This document shows, in pieces, positions 1 to 8,593 of a stretch of DNA of 64,000 nt. Below the pieces are notes generated by a model. The model saw only the letters and a program-made list of their open reading frames with translations. It did not search any database and was not told where the DNA came from. Each line of letters starts with the position of its first letter. Position 1 is the stretch's first letter. The stretch comes from Rhodocyclaceae bacterium (lineage in GTDB: Bacteria > Pseudomonadota > Gammaproteobacteria > Burkholderiales > Rhodocyclaceae): positions 310,001 to 374,000 of the forward strand of contig JAUXXJ010000045.1 in the NCBI GenBank assembly GCA_030681195.1, written 5' to 3'. Position numbers and translations under genes: made by a program.

Positions 1-190
1 ACTCGCCGGTGTGCCGGTGGTGGGCGACGCGCTGCGCGACCTGCAGGCCGCCCTGGCCGTGGGCGCGCGGCCGCTGCTGGTGCTCACCGGCAAGGGCCAG
101 AAAACCCGCATTGACCCGGCCCTGCCGCCCGACATCCCGGTCTTTGCCGATTTGGCCGAGGCGGTCAAAAGTCTCACGACAGATAAATGA
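1..190 (+). CDS. gmhB: D-glycero-D-manno-heptose 1,7-bisphosphate 7-phosphatase, C-terminal end (partial)
   Basis: The reading frame is open from base 2 to a TGA at 188-190, and the start lies upstream of the window. The 62 visible residues contain GVPVVGDALRDLQAA, which is the HAD-family motif IV region typical of GmhB, followed by an alanine-rich tail with LVLTGKGQKT. GmhB removes the 7-phosphate from heptose bisphosphate during cytoplasmic synthesis of the LPS inner-core heptose precursor. The stop overlaps the next start as ATGA, so translation is probably coupled. The order gmhB then plsC-like then ygjP is common in betaproteobacteria and supports the call. Other HAD phosphatases are possible because only the C-terminus is seen. 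Confidence 0.8.
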   Translation, partial: LAGVPVVGDALRDLQAALAVGARPLLVLTGKGQKTRIDPALPPDIPVFADLAEAVKSLTTDK

Positions 191-951
191 TCTTCCTGCG
201 CTCGGCCCTGTTCATGCTGGCGATGGTCATTACCACGCCGCTGATCGTGCTGGCGCTGCTGTGCGTATTCTGGATGCCGTCCCGCCAACGCCGACTTTTC
301 GTGATGCCCTGGGTCAGGCTGGTGATGGGGATGATCCGCCATGTGCTCGGCATCGACCATCGCATCGAAGGCAGCGAGAACATCCCGACCTCGCCCTGCG
401 TGATTCTTTGCAAGCACCAATCGGCCTGGGAAACCTTCGCCTTGCAGGTGGTCTTTCCGCTCACCTCATTCGTCTACAAGCGTGAACTGCACTGGCTGCC
501 TTTCTTCGGCTGGGGTATCAAGCTGATGCCCTTTGTCGGCATTGATCGCACCTCGGGCAAGGCCGCGCTCAAGCAGGTGGTTGAACGTGGCAAGTTGCGT
601 CTCGACGAGGGCTACAGCGTGGTGATTTTCCCTGAAGGCACCCGCATGGCGCCCGGCGCGACGCGCGAATTCAAGATCGGTGGCGCCTGGCTGGCGGCGG
701 CGGCGGGCGTGCCGGTGGTGCCGGTGGCGCTCGATTCCGGCGAATTCTGGCGCCGTAATGCCTTTCTCAAGCATCCCGGCACGGTCACCGTGAGCATCGG
801 CCCGGCCATCACGACCACCGGCAAAAAGGCGGGCGAGATCAATGCACTGGCCGAACGCTGGATCGACACCGAGATGCGCCGCATCAGCCCGCATCGCTAC
901 CCCAAGGAAGCCCATGAAACCGCGCACCCCGCAACTCACGCTGCGGCTTGA
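187..951 (+). CDS. 1-acyl-sn-glycerol-3-phosphate (lysophospholipid) acyltransferase
   Basis: The 254-residue protein has an N-terminal hydrophobic segment (about 5-28) and the acyltransferase blocks: HQSAWE at 77-82 (H-x4-E form of the catalytic H-x4-D/E motif), GIDRTSGKAAL at 118-128 and FPEGTR at 148-153. The family acylates lysophosphatidic acid or a related lysolipid at the inner face of the membrane. It overlaps gmhB by four bases (ATGA). A copy of the 24-bp dispersed repeat encodes residues 30-38 (PSRQRRLF) in the loop just after the membrane anchor. The substrate cannot be told from sequence. Confidence 0.9.
   Translation: MIFLRSALFMLAMVITTPLIVLALLCVFWMPSRQRRLFVMPWVRLVMGMIRHVLGIDHRIEGSENIPTSPCVILCKHQSAWETFALQVVFPLTSFVYKRELHWLPFFGWGIKLMPFVGIDRTSGKAALKQVVERGKLRLDEGYSVVIFPEGTRMAPGATREFKIGGAWLAAAAGVPVVPVALDSGEFWRRNAFLKHPGTVTVSIGPAITTTGKKAGEINALAERWIDTEMRRISPHRYPKEAHETAHPATHAAA
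276..299 (-). repeat. 24-bp dispersed repeat, copy 1 (inside acyltransferase gene)
   Basis: Read on the minus strand: AAAAGTCGGCGTTG then GCGGGACGGC. It is in frame in the acyltransferase and gives PSRQRRLF. It is preceded by AT on the plus strand, extending the ATGCCGTC end. Confidence 0.9.
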
Positions 952-1375
952 TGCCGCCACGTCGATACCGGATGCCGACTGGGGCGCCGGGACGACAATT
1001 GCCTACTTGGGCGGCCGGCTGACGCTAGTGCTCGACACGGCGTGTCGGGTGGCCATGCGCATCGGCGACGAGCTGCATGTACCGCTGCCGCCCGCCGCCA
1101 GCGCGCGCCAGATTTGCGATGCGGCCGAGAGTTGGCTGCGCGAGGAAGCGCTGCGCCTCTTTACGGAAAAGTCGGCGTTGGCAGGACGGCAAGCGGTCAC
1201 GGTCAAGCTGGTGTTTGGCAAGCGCAGCGACTGGGCGCGGCTGGAAGGCCAGCAGTTGCGCTGTCATTGGCGCCTGATCGAACAGCCGCTGGCAGTAATC
1301 AGCCAGGTGCTGACCCAGGCATTGGCCAGCCAGACACCTGCGCTGCAATCCGACGATCTGTTTGCGTTGGCCTGA
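914..1375 (+). CDS. Degenerate YgjP-like (M48-related) protein without metal-binding motif
   Basis: The 153-residue protein starts at the ATG at 914, which overlaps the end of the acyltransferase. It can be aligned by eye to residues about 94-207 of the YgjP-like protein encoded next: LGGRLTLVL with LGETVRVCV, DELHVPLPPAASA with GELWLAARPAADL, and WRLIEQPLA (119-127) with WRLIHLPLP. The chain continues only through a changed segment where the neighbour has VVAHEVAHL, so the HEXXH zinc site is absent. It may be an inactive paralogue or a partner of the enzyme. Residues 85-93 (EKSALAGRQ) come from a dispersed repeat and fall where the paralogue has a poorly conserved alanine-rich stretch. Its stop overlaps the next start as TGATG. 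Confidence 0.65.
   Translation: MKPRTPQLTLRLDAATSIPDADWGAGTTIAYLGGRLTLVLDTACRVAMRIGDELHVPLPPAASARQICDAAESWLREEALRLFTEKSALAGRQAVTVKLVFGKRSDWARLEGQQLRCHWRLIEQPLAVISQVLTQALASQTPALQSDDLFALA
1167..1190 (+). repeat. 24-bp dispersed repeat, copy 2 (inside degenerate YgjP-like gene)
   Basis: AAAAGTCGGCGTTG then GCAGGACGGC. It is in frame and encodes EKSALAGRQ. Confidence 0.92.
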
Positions 1376-2118
1376 TGCCCGAACAGTTCGAACTGTTTCA
1401 CGCCCCCAGCAGTCTTGATACGCCGCCGCCGAACCGGCACCTCGTTCTGCACGGGCGCATCGTCGCTTACGCATTGCGGCGTAATCGGCGGCGACTGGCC
1501 TTGCACATCGACGAGCGCGGCTTGCGCGTCGGCGCCCCGCGCGTGTTTCCGCTGGCCGACATCGAGGCTTTTATCCAGACCCATGCGGACTGGGTGGTAC
1601 GCAAGCTCGATGAATTCTCCAACCGCACAGCCCCGCGTCATCTCCCCCTCCATGATGGCGCCGAACTGCCGGTGCTGGGTGAAACGGTACGGGTCTGCGT
1701 TACCGCAGGTGGCAATCGCGGCTACTGGAAAAAAGGGGAACTTTGGCTGGCAGCGCGTCCTGCGGCCGACCTTGCTGCCTTGGCCCGTCGTGCCCTGCAA
1801 CGGCGCGCACTGGAAGTGTTTCAGCCGCGCATTGCCGCAGCAGCAGCGCAACTCGGCGTGACCACGCCCGCCCTTGCCCTGTCGTCTGCCCGCACGCGCT
1901 GGGGCAGTTGCAGCACCCACAGCGGCATTCGCCTCAACTGGCGTCTGATCCACCTGCCGCTGCCTTTGGTCGATTACGTCGTCGCCCATGAGGTGGCGCA
2001 TCTGGTCGAGATGAACCACAGCCCGCGTTTCTGGGCACAGGTGGCGAGGCTTTGCCCGGACTGGCGCAGCGCCCGCGCACAACTCAAGCAGCAGGGGGCG
2101 GCCCTGCCGCTGATCTGA
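1375..2118 (+). CDS. YgjP-like SprT/M48-type zinc metalloprotease family protein
   Basis: The 247-residue protein carries HEVAH at 205-209 and a third ligand candidate, H215, in MNHSPRFW, plus the family-specific RTRWGSCS at 173-180. This is the DUF45/YgjP-like metallopeptidase family, whose substrate is not known. The TGATG overlap with the preceding degenerate paralogue suggests coupled translation of the pair. The last gene of the plus-strand block, it converges on the HD-GYP gene 14 bases away. Confidence 0.85.
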   Translation: MPEQFELFHAPSSLDTPPPNRHLVLHGRIVAYALRRNRRRLALHIDERGLRVGAPRVFPLADIEAFIQTHADWVVRKLDEFSNRTAPRHLPLHDGAELPVLGETVRVCVTAGGNRGYWKKGELWLAARPAADLAALARRALQRRALEVFQPRIAAAAAQLGVTTPALALSSARTRWGSCSTHSGIRLNWRLIHLPLPLVDYVVAHEVAHLVEMNHSPRFWAQVARLCPDWRSARAQLKQQGAALPLI

Positions 2119-2132
2119 CCGGTTATTCGCGT

Positions 2133-3176
2133 CTATTCCTCATCCGGGTCGCGGAACTGATCGCGCACCGCGATCACCGCTTTCTGGACAGCGAGGAAGG
2201 CATCCGTGCAAACGGGATCAAAATGCGTCCCGCGACCTTCGGCAATAAAGGCCCAAGCCCTGTCGAGTTCCCATGCCGCTTTGTAGGGACGTGCCGAGGT
2301 CAGGGCATCGAAGACATCGGCAATGGCCACGATGCGGCCGAACAGGGGAATCTGCTCGCCGGCCAGGCCGCGCGGATAACCGCTGCCATCGTATTTTTCA
2401 TGGTGGGTATGGGCGATCTCGGCGGCCACCTGCAGCGTCGGGGCGGCTGAGCCCTTGAGAATTTCCCAGCCAATGGTTGCATGCTGCTTCATCACAGCAA
2501 ACTCTTCCGGCGTCAGCTTGCCGGGCTTGAGCAGGATCATGTCCGGCGTGCCGAGCTTGCCGACATCGTGCATCGGGGCGGCTTCGAGGATCAGATCCTG
2601 TTGTGCCCGATCCAGGCCGAGCTGGGCAGCAATCAGCTTCGAGTAGTGGGCCATGCGCTGGATATGCGCGCCGGTCTCGGGATCGCGGAACTCAGCCGCG
2701 CGCGCCAGTCGGAACACGGCCTCGCGTTCTCTTTCGCGAATCTCCGCCGTCGCCTTGCCCACTTCTTCGGCCAGCCAGGCGGCACGGTCGGTAAGCGCCA
2801 GATGGCTCCTGCGGATGGCCAGCATGTTCTTCACCCGCGAGGTAAATTCGATGCGGTCGACCGGCTTGGTGAGGAAATCATTGGCGCCAGTCTCCAGCGC
2901 GCGGTAGCGTACTTCCTTCTCGTGGTCGGCGGTCACCATCAGGATCGGCAGCTCCGCCTTGTCTGGTTCGGCGCGCAGGCGCTGGATGAATTCGATGCCA
3001 TCGGGCGCCGGCATCATATAGTCGACGATGACCAGATCCGGCTGGTTGGTCAGGCACCAGGCCAGTCCGGCGGCCGAGTCGGTGAAGCAGACTGGTTTGC
3101 AGCCGTCGATGCGATTGACCAGCGCCTGCATCAAGGTGACATTGATCTGGGTGTCATCGACAATGACGACGTTCAT
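2133..3176 (-). CDS. Response regulator with HD-GYP domain, predicted cyclic-di-GMP phosphodiesterase
   Basis: 347 residues. Residues 1-120 form a receiver domain with acidic pocket D7-D8, phospho-acceptor D52, T82 and K104. A helical linker (about 125-155) precedes an HD-GYP domain with HD at 203-204, HTHHEKYDGSGYP at 256-268 and the full GYP signature. HD-GYP enzymes hydrolyse cyclic di-GMP, so this is probably a phosphorylation-controlled phosphodiesterase. It sits 14 bases downstream of the cyclase-hemerythrin gene on the same strand and is likely co-transcribed. No histidine kinase is nearby. Confidence 0.9.
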   Translation of the reverse strand: MNVVIVDDTQINVTLMQALVNRIDGCKPVCFTDSAAGLAWCLTNQPDLVIVDYMMPAPDGIEFIQRLRAEPDKAELPILMVTADHEKEVRYRALETGANDFLTKPVDRIEFTSRVKNMLAIRRSHLALTDRAAWLAEEVGKATAEIREREREAVFRLARAAEFRDPETGAHIQRMAHYSKLIAAQLGLDRAQQDLILEAAPMHDVGKLGTPDMILLKPGKLTPEEFAVMKQHATIGWEILKGSAAPTLQVAAEIAHTHHEKYDGSGYPRGLAGEQIPLFGRIVAIADVFDALTSARPYKAAWELDRAWAFIAEGRGTHFDPVCTDAFLAVQKAVIAVRDQFRDPDEE

Positions 3177-3190
3177 AAAAACTCCTTTTC

Positions 3191-4636
3191 TTAACGCAGC
3201 TGGTCCGCCTTGACCCGCTCGGACAGGAAGCGTTCGAGGTGGCGGTCGGTGATGCTGATGTGGCTGATAAACCAGTCGAGCAACAGGAACTGGCTGCGGA
3301 AGGCGAGGCGCAGGGCGGGGGTCTTGCCATCATGAATGCCCGCCGCCAGACTTTCGAGGAACTCACGGAATTTTTGGTGCTGCTGACGGTGTTCGAGAAA
3401 AGGCGAACGCGGGTAGCCATGTGCTTCCATCATGCGTTCTTCGGATTCGAAATGTTCGCGCGTCCATTCCACCAGCTTGACAACGATCTGGCTGGCCGTG
3501 CCGGCCTGCTCTTCCTGCAGGGCATTCGCCAGCGAAACAATGTGGCTGAAAATGACCTGGTGCATATCGTCGAGGCCGGCAAAGCCGAGCAGGTATTCGG
3601 GACGCCAGTGGGTGGCACTATCCGTCTCGCCGGCCTCGCCGGTATGGGCGCGGTTGGCCTGGCGGCAACGCTGCCAATACACGGCGGCGGGCGTATCGCC
3701 CGGGTTCTGTTCGAGACAGTCGCCGAATAGCCCGAGGGCATCTTCCATGCGGCGGAAATGGTAATGTGCCAGCGCGTCCTCGAACGTATCGCGATAAGCC
3801 AGCTTGGCGGCCTTGATCGGCGCCGGATCGGCATCGAAGACCTCGTAGATGGACTGCGCCTGATGTTTGCCGCGCACGCGCACGCGGTCGATAAAACGAA
3901 TCGAAAAATCGGTCGGATGGCGAATGCTGTTGAGCGTGTGCTGGGTGATCAGGATCGGCGTCTGGTAAGTCTTGGTCAAGGTCTCGACGCGCGAGGCGAC
4001 GTTGACCGCATCGCTGATCACCGTCACTTCCATGCGGTTTGCGCCGCCGATGACGCCGAGCATCAGCAGACCGGAGTTCATGCCAATGCCGATCTGTACA
4101 TCGCCGGTCGTACGCCGGTCGGCATGCTCAAGTGGCAGTTCGTTTTGCAATACGGCACGCTGGGCATTGAAATGATTCAGTTCAGCCAGCATGCCGAGGG
4201 CCGCCTTCAGTGCATCATCGCCACGCGCCGGGAACAGGGCCATGACCGAATCGCCAATGTACTTGTCGATGAAGCCGCCGTGCGCCAGCACCACTGGTTC
4301 CATGAAGCTCAGGTAGGCATTGATGAAATCGAAACACTGCTGCGGCGACATGCGTTCCGACATCGAGGCAAAGCCGCGGATGTCGGAAAACAGAATGGTC
4401 ATCTTCTTCTCGGCCTGATGCCCCCAATCGACATCGAGGATACTTTCCTTGCCGAGCAGCTCCAGCAATTGCGGTGGCACAAAGCGCGAATAGGCCGACT
4501 GCAGCTGCACAAGGCGCTGTTCAACGCCCTGACGGGTGGCGACCTCGGCTTCCAAGCGCGCACGCAAACGCCGCAGCTCGTCGTCTGCGTCGCTGGTCAG
4601 TACCGAAGGGTTTGGGGTGATACCTGGGATCGTCAT
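3191..4636 (-). CDS. Class III nucleotidyl cyclase fused to a hemerythrin domain
   Basis: 481 residues. A charged helical N-terminus (15-50) leads to a class III cyclase domain (about 76-265) with both metal aspartates (FSDIRGF, D85; YIGDSVMALF, D129) and the transition-state pair N212 and R216 in DAVNVASR. After a helical linker comes a hemerythrin domain (about 348-475) with ligands H359, H395-x3-E399, H416, H420, H459 and D464. Hemerythrin binds a di-iron centre and O2, so oxygen or NO control of cAMP or cGMP synthesis is an inference. No membrane segment is seen. Adenylate versus guanylate specificity cannot be told by eye. Confidence 0.88.
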   Translation of the reverse strand: MTIPGITPNPSVLTSDADDELRRLRARLEAEVATRQGVEQRLVQLQSAYSRFVPPQLLELLGKESILDVDWGHQAEKKMTILFSDIRGFASMSERMSPQQCFDFINAYLSFMEPVVLAHGGFIDKYIGDSVMALFPARGDDALKAALGMLAELNHFNAQRAVLQNELPLEHADRRTTGDVQIGIGMNSGLLMLGVIGGANRMEVTVISDAVNVASRVETLTKTYQTPILITQHTLNSIRHPTDFSIRFIDRVRVRGKHQAQSIYEVFDADPAPIKAAKLAYRDTFEDALAHYHFRRMEDALGLFGDCLEQNPGDTPAAVYWQRCRQANRAHTGEAGETDSATHWRPEYLLGFAGLDDMHQVIFSHIVSLANALQEEQAGTASQIVVKLVEWTREHFESEERMMEAHGYPRSPFLEHRQQHQKFREFLESLAAGIHDGKTPALRLAFRSQFLLLDWFISHISITDRHLERFLSERVKADQLR

Positions 4637-4706
4637 TCAGCACATTGTAGTTAATATGATTACCAATGGCGCAAGCCTTTTGGCGCACCATGCCGATGAG
4701 CGACGA

Positions 4707-5189
4707 CTAGATCAGGTACGCACGTTCGATGGCGGTTTGCAGGTGGAAGGCGATTTCTTCCATGGTTTCGATGTCCTCAGCACAAAACGTATCACCGGAT
4801 TTCTTGTTAACCGCCTGAATCGCGCCAACCATTTCCGCCCGGAAAACGCTTTTGACCGGGACGCAAAGCATGTTGCGCGTCACAAAGCCGGTGTTTTTCT
4901 CGACCGATTTGTGCGCGCCCTCTTTGGCGCGAAGATTGTCCTCGATGGCCAACTCGCCCGAAGCGATCACTTTACCTACAACCGAATTTTTGGCATCCAC
5001 TTCGATCTGCCGCTCAACCACGCCGGTGCCGCACTTCAGCCAAATCTTGTTGTTCACCGGATCTTTGACAAAAATGCTGCAGCGCTCGACATCCAGCAGC
5101 TTTTCGACGATCCGCACATAGAAACTGAAGAGTCGCTGATCGTTGCTCGAAGTTGCGTTGCCTTGCGCGATTCGATAGTTAGTCATCAT
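4707..5189 (-). CDS. GAF-domain protein
   Basis: About 160 residues, almost wholly one GAF domain: VERCSIFVKDP, then GKVIASGELAIEDN, then VGAIQAVNKK near the C-terminus, a typical GAF core. GAF domains bind small ligands such as cyclic nucleotides or haem, but no output domain is attached. The start is one of two consecutive ATGs at 5189 and 5186; they overlap the upstream stop as ATGATG, so translation is coupled to the membrane protein. It lies 70 bases upstream of the cyclase-hemerythrin gene, and binding of the cyclase product is an attractive but untested idea. Confidence 0.8.
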   Translation of the reverse strand: MMTNYRIAQGNATSSNDQRLFSFYVRIVEKLLDVERCSIFVKDPVNNKIWLKCGTGVVERQIEVDAKNSVVGKVIASGELAIEDNLRAKEGAHKSVEKNTGFVTRNMLCVPVKSVFRAEMVGAIQAVNKKSGDTFCAEDIETMEEIAFHLQTAIERAYLI

Positions 5190-6025
5190 GCATCCGGCCT
5201 TGCTAACTGAGGCCACATAGGAGGAGCAACTGTCATCCCTTTCACCATACCCCACAATATCCAGATGAGAAGCAAAGGCAAGACCAACGTCTGAAGAAGA
5301 AATATCACCATGAGCCTGATGGCGTTTTCGATAGCCTGTTCTGCGGCTTCCTTGAGGCCGGTGAGTTGAGGGCGTATATCCAGATTCTGCGTAGACCACC
5401 CCTTTATCTTGTCCCAAATACTTTTCTCCTGTGCAACTTGTGGCGCAGAGTCATTCATGGAGGGCAACTGGCCAGACACCGTTTCAATACTTTTCTGGCT
5501 AGACATATAGTCATCCGCCATGAACTCATGAAACATCTTGTCGCTACCGATGATGGCAAGCGGCACGGCAAACCGGACCATGATCAGCATGGCCAGTACC
5601 TTGGTGAGCAGGGCGGGCAGCGGTCTTTGACGGAATATGTAATAGGCGCACATTACCGCGATGGCCGTAATCACCAATGACACCATCCAGTAAGCGCCAA
5701 TGCTTATCAGGATTTTCTCGATGCCGAAGGCAATGCTGGCCGCCAACATCAGCTGGGAAAACTGTTCGACAACATCGTTTACCGGGTCAAGTATCTGCCC
5801 GACAGAGAGCTGTACGCCAATCCCCGCTGGCGTTGCTGCAATCTCGGTACCTTGAGCAACCGAGATCACGGCATTCAAGGCGCGGGCGGATGCAAAGCTC
5901 ACCAGGGCGCGTTTGAGACCGGCATCCACATGCTCGGTGGCTGCCTTGTCGAGGGGAATGATCCATGCGCCCATGACAACGAGCCCCAACAAAAGCCCCC
6001 AGACAATTTGGCGTGAATATTTCAT
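5186..6025 (-). CDS. Membrane protein of unknown function
   Basis: I do not recognise this 279-residue protein. The ATG at 6025 is preferred over one 33 bases upstream because GGGAG lies just before it. Hydrophobic segments are seen near the N-terminus (about 8-25), at about 90-150 (two or three helices), at about 160-175 and near the C-terminus (about 240-270). A soluble region with QEKSIWDKIKGW lies between. It overlaps the GAF gene and heads the four-gene minus-strand signalling cluster, so a sensory or transport role for that cluster is possible but not shown. Confidence 0.7.
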   Translation of the reverse strand: MKYSRQIVWGLLLGLVVMGAWIIPLDKAATEHVDAGLKRALVSFASARALNAVISVAQGTEIAATPAGIGVQLSVGQILDPVNDVVEQFSQLMLAASIAFGIEKILISIGAYWMVSLVITAIAVMCAYYIFRQRPLPALLTKVLAMLIMVRFAVPLAIIGSDKMFHEFMADDYMSSQKSIETVSGQLPSMNDSAPQVAQEKSIWDKIKGWSTQNLDIRPQLTGLKEAAEQAIENAIRLMVIFLLQTLVLPLLLIWILWGMVKGMTVAPPMWPQLARPDA

Positions 6026-6082
6026 CGTTCGCTCCCTCACGTTATCGGCCAGCAGCACCCTATACAGAGTACCGCAAAGACA

Positions 6083-6114
6083 AAGCCCCGCAGGTCATAG
6101 GACGAGCAGGGCTT
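6083..6114 (-). terminator. Probable terminator after tRNA-Ile2
   Basis: On the minus strand AAGCCCTGC and GCGGGGCTT pair over 9 bp (one G-T) around a 14-base loop, followed by a T-rich TGTCTTT. It lies directly 3' of the tRNA. Confidence 0.6.
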
Positions 6115-6121
6115 AGAAGGA

Positions 6122-6200
<79 letters not shown>

Positions 6201-6237
6201 TCGCAAGCACACAAGATGCCCCGTGTGCCGCTGAAAC

Positions 6238-8547
6238 TTACTCGCTGCCGTCGAGGAAGCTGCGCAGCTTCTCCGAGCGTGAGGGATGGCGCAACTTGCG
6301 CAATGCCTTGGCTTCGATCTGGCGGATACGCTCGCGGGTGACGTCGAATTGCTTGCCGACTTCTTCCAGCGTGTGGTCGGTGTTCATCTCGATGCCGAAG
6401 CGCATGCGCAGCACCTTGGCTTCGCGCGGCGTCAGGCTGTCGAGCACTTCCTTGGTGATGAAACGCAAGGAAGCAAACAGCGCTGCGTCGGCCGGGGCCA
6501 GGGTGGATTGGTCCTCGATGAAGTCGCCCAGATGGGAATCGTCGTCGTCGCCGATCGGCGTTTCCATCGAGATCGGCTCCTTGCTGATCTTGAGGATCTT
6601 GCGAATCTTGTCCTCGGGCATTTCCATCTTGATCGCCAGCGTGGCCGGGTCGGGTTCGCTGCCGGTTTCCTGAAGGATCTGGCGGCTGATGCGGTTCATC
6701 TTGTTGATGGTTTCGATCATGTGCACCGGGATACGGATGGTGCGCGCCTGATCGGCGATCGAGCGGGTGATGGCCTGACGAATCCACCATGTCGCGTAGG
6801 TCGAGAATTTGTAGCCGCGACGGTATTCGAACTTGTCCACCGCCTTCATCAGGCCGATGTTGCCTTCCTGGATCAGATCAAGGAACTGCAGGCCGCGGTT
6901 GGTGTATTTCTTGGCGATGGAGATGACCAGACGCAGGTTGGCCTCGGTCATCTCGCGCTTGGCGCGGCGGGCCTTGGCTTCGCCAGTGGACATCTGCTTG
7001 TTGATGTCCTTGAGTTCCTTGAGCGGAATGCCAATGCGGTTCTGCAGATCGATCAGCTTCTGCTGCTCTTCGAGAATGGCCGGTGCCTGACGCATCAGCA
7101 CGCCAACATAGGGTTTGCCCGACTGGATTTCGTGCTTGAGCCACTCCATGTTGGTCTCGTTGCCGGGGAAGACCTTGATAAAGTGCGGGCGCGGCATGTG
7201 TGCTTTGTCGACACAGAGATGCAGAATCTTGCGTTCGTGGCTGCGCACAGACTCGACCATGCCGCGCACCGAATCGCACAGGCGCTCGATGGCGCGGGCG
7301 GTAAAGCGGATGTTCATCAGCTCGTCGGAAATCTGCTTCTGGACGCGCAGGTAAGTCTTGTCCTGCGAGCCGCGCTTGGCCAGTGCCGGCATCAGCTTTG
7401 AGTAAAAATCGAAGATGGCGCTGAAGCGCATCAGCGCGTCCTGCTTGAGTTGCATCAGCGAAGCGGAAACGCGGGCTTCGCCGTCCTCGCCTTCTTCCTC
7501 CTCATCGTCATCAATGCCGAGGTCTTCGTCATCATCGCTGCTGGCTGCGCCGAAGCTTTCTTCCGGGGCATTCGGATCGATCAGGCCATCGACCAGCTCG
7601 TCGATACGCATCTCGTCCTTGGCCACCTTGTCGGCCATTTCGAGAATCTCGACGATAGTGGTCGGGCAGGCGGAAATGGCCAGCACCATGTGCTTGAGGC
7701 CTTCCTCGATGCGCTTGGCGATTTCGATTTCGCCTTCGCGCGTCAGCAACTCGACCGTGCCCATCTCGCGCATATACATACGCACCGGGTCGGTGGTGCG
7801 GCCAAATTCGGAGTCGACCGAGTTGAGTGCTTGTTCGGCCTCTTCCTCGGCTTCGTCGGCATCAACTGGCGCAGCGCTCTGTTCGGCCAGCAGAATTTCC
7901 TCTGGTGCCGGGGCATGGTCATAGACCTGGATGCCCATGTCGCTGAAGGTGGTGATGATCGACTCGATCTGCTCGGCATCGACGATGTCATCGGGCAGGT
8001 GGTCATTGATCTCGGCATAGGTCAGGTAACCACGCTCCTTGCCGAGGGTGATCAGGGTTTTCAGGCGGATACGGCGTGCTTCGAGATCGATCGTGGCCGG
8101 TTGTGAGAGTTCGAGCGCGGCGAGCATTTGCTTGTCGCGCAATTTTTTAGCGGCCTTGGCCGACAGGGGCTTCGCCGGTGCCGCGTTTTCCACGGCAGCG
8201 GGGGCGGGAGTGGGCTCCACGGGTGAGACGGGTGGCATATTGGCAGCGATGACCTTTTCGGATTTGGTGCTCGGCTTACCGACTTTGGCCGGCTCGGTTT
8301 TAACAACGGGTTTAGCCTTCGCCACCAGCTTTGGTGCAGGCTTGGCAGCCACCTTGGCGACCGGCTTTGCAACCGCTTTGGCGGGGGCCTTGGCCACTGA
8401 CTTTGGAGCAGGCTTGGTCGCTGGCTTAGGCGCTGATTTTTGGGCAGCTTTCGCGATGGGCTTGGCGCCCGGTTTGGCCGTCTTGGCGACAGGCTTGCGG
8501 GAAGCTGCCGTTGCTTTGGCTGCCGGCTTGGCGGTTGGCTTGGTCAT
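6238..8547 (-). CDS. rpoD: RNA polymerase primary sigma factor RpoD (sigma-70) with long Lys/Ala/Pro-rich N-terminus
   Basis: 769 residues against 613 in E. coli. Residues 1 to about 120 are histone H1-like, made of repeated AKPVAK/KPAPK units. Region 1.1 follows ([20 protein letters not shown]), then an acidic non-conserved region with [16 protein letters not shown]. Regions 2-4 include [17 protein letters not shown] and the C-terminal helix-turn-helix [19 protein letters not shown]. It directs core polymerase to housekeeping promoters. It lies 46 bases downstream of dnaG in the macromolecular-synthesis cluster, and that gap carries a TATAAT. Confidence 0.98.
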   Translation of the reverse strand: MTKPTAKPAAKATAASRKPVAKTAKPGAKPIAKAAQKSAPKPATKPAPKSVAKAPAKAVAKPVAKVAAKPAPKLVAKAKPVVKTEPAKVGKPSTKSEKVIAANMPPVSPVEPTPAPAAVENAAPAKPLSAKAAKKLRDKQMLAALELSQPATIDLEARRIRLKTLITLGKERGYLTYAEINDHLPDDIVDAEQIESIITTFSDMGIQVYDHAPAPEEILLAEQSAAPVDADEAEEEAEQALNSVDSEFGRTTDPVRMYMREMGTVELLTREGEIEIAKRIEEGLKHMVLAISACPTTIVEILEMADKVAKDEMRIDELVDGLIDPNAPEESFGAASSDDDEDLGIDDDEEEEGEDGEARVSASLMQLKQDALMRFSAIFDFYSKLMPALAKRGSQDKTYLRVQKQISDELMNIRFTARAIERLCDSVRGMVESVRSHERKILHLCVDKAHMPRPHFIKVFPGNETNMEWLKHEIQSGKPYVGVLMRQAPAILEEQQKLIDLQNRIGIPLKELKDINKQMSTGEAKARRAKREMTEANLRLVISIAKKYTNRGLQFLDLIQEGNIGLMKAVDKFEYRRGYKFSTYATWWIRQAITRSIADQARTIRIPVHMIETINKMNRISRQILQETGSEPDPATLAIKMEMPEDKIRKILKISKEPISMETPIGDDDDSHLGDFIEDQSTLAPADAALFASLRFITKEVLDSLTPREAKVLRMRFGIEMNTDHTLEEVGKQFDVTRERIRQIEAKALRKLRHPSRSEKLRSFLDGSE

Positions 8548-8578
8548 GGGCTCGACTCGAAATTCGGCGAAACGTTAA

Positions 8579-8584
8579 ATTATA
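8579..8584 (-). promoter_or_regulatory. Candidate -10 element for rpoD
   Basis: TATAAT on the minus strand, 31 bases before the rpoD ATG in an AT-rich gap. No convincing -35 is seen, so an independent rpoD promoter is only possible. Confidence 0.35.
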
Positions 8585-8593
8585 TATGATTTA

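Noticed and set aside
6207-6228. Hairpin GCACAC/GTGTGC after rpoD as a terminator
   Set aside because: Short stem, ten-base loop and no T-tract.
7450-8578. Open frames rich in Ala/Gly/Ser opposite rpoD
   Set aside because: They reflect the Lys/Ala/Pro and Asp/Glu tracts of RpoD read backwards.
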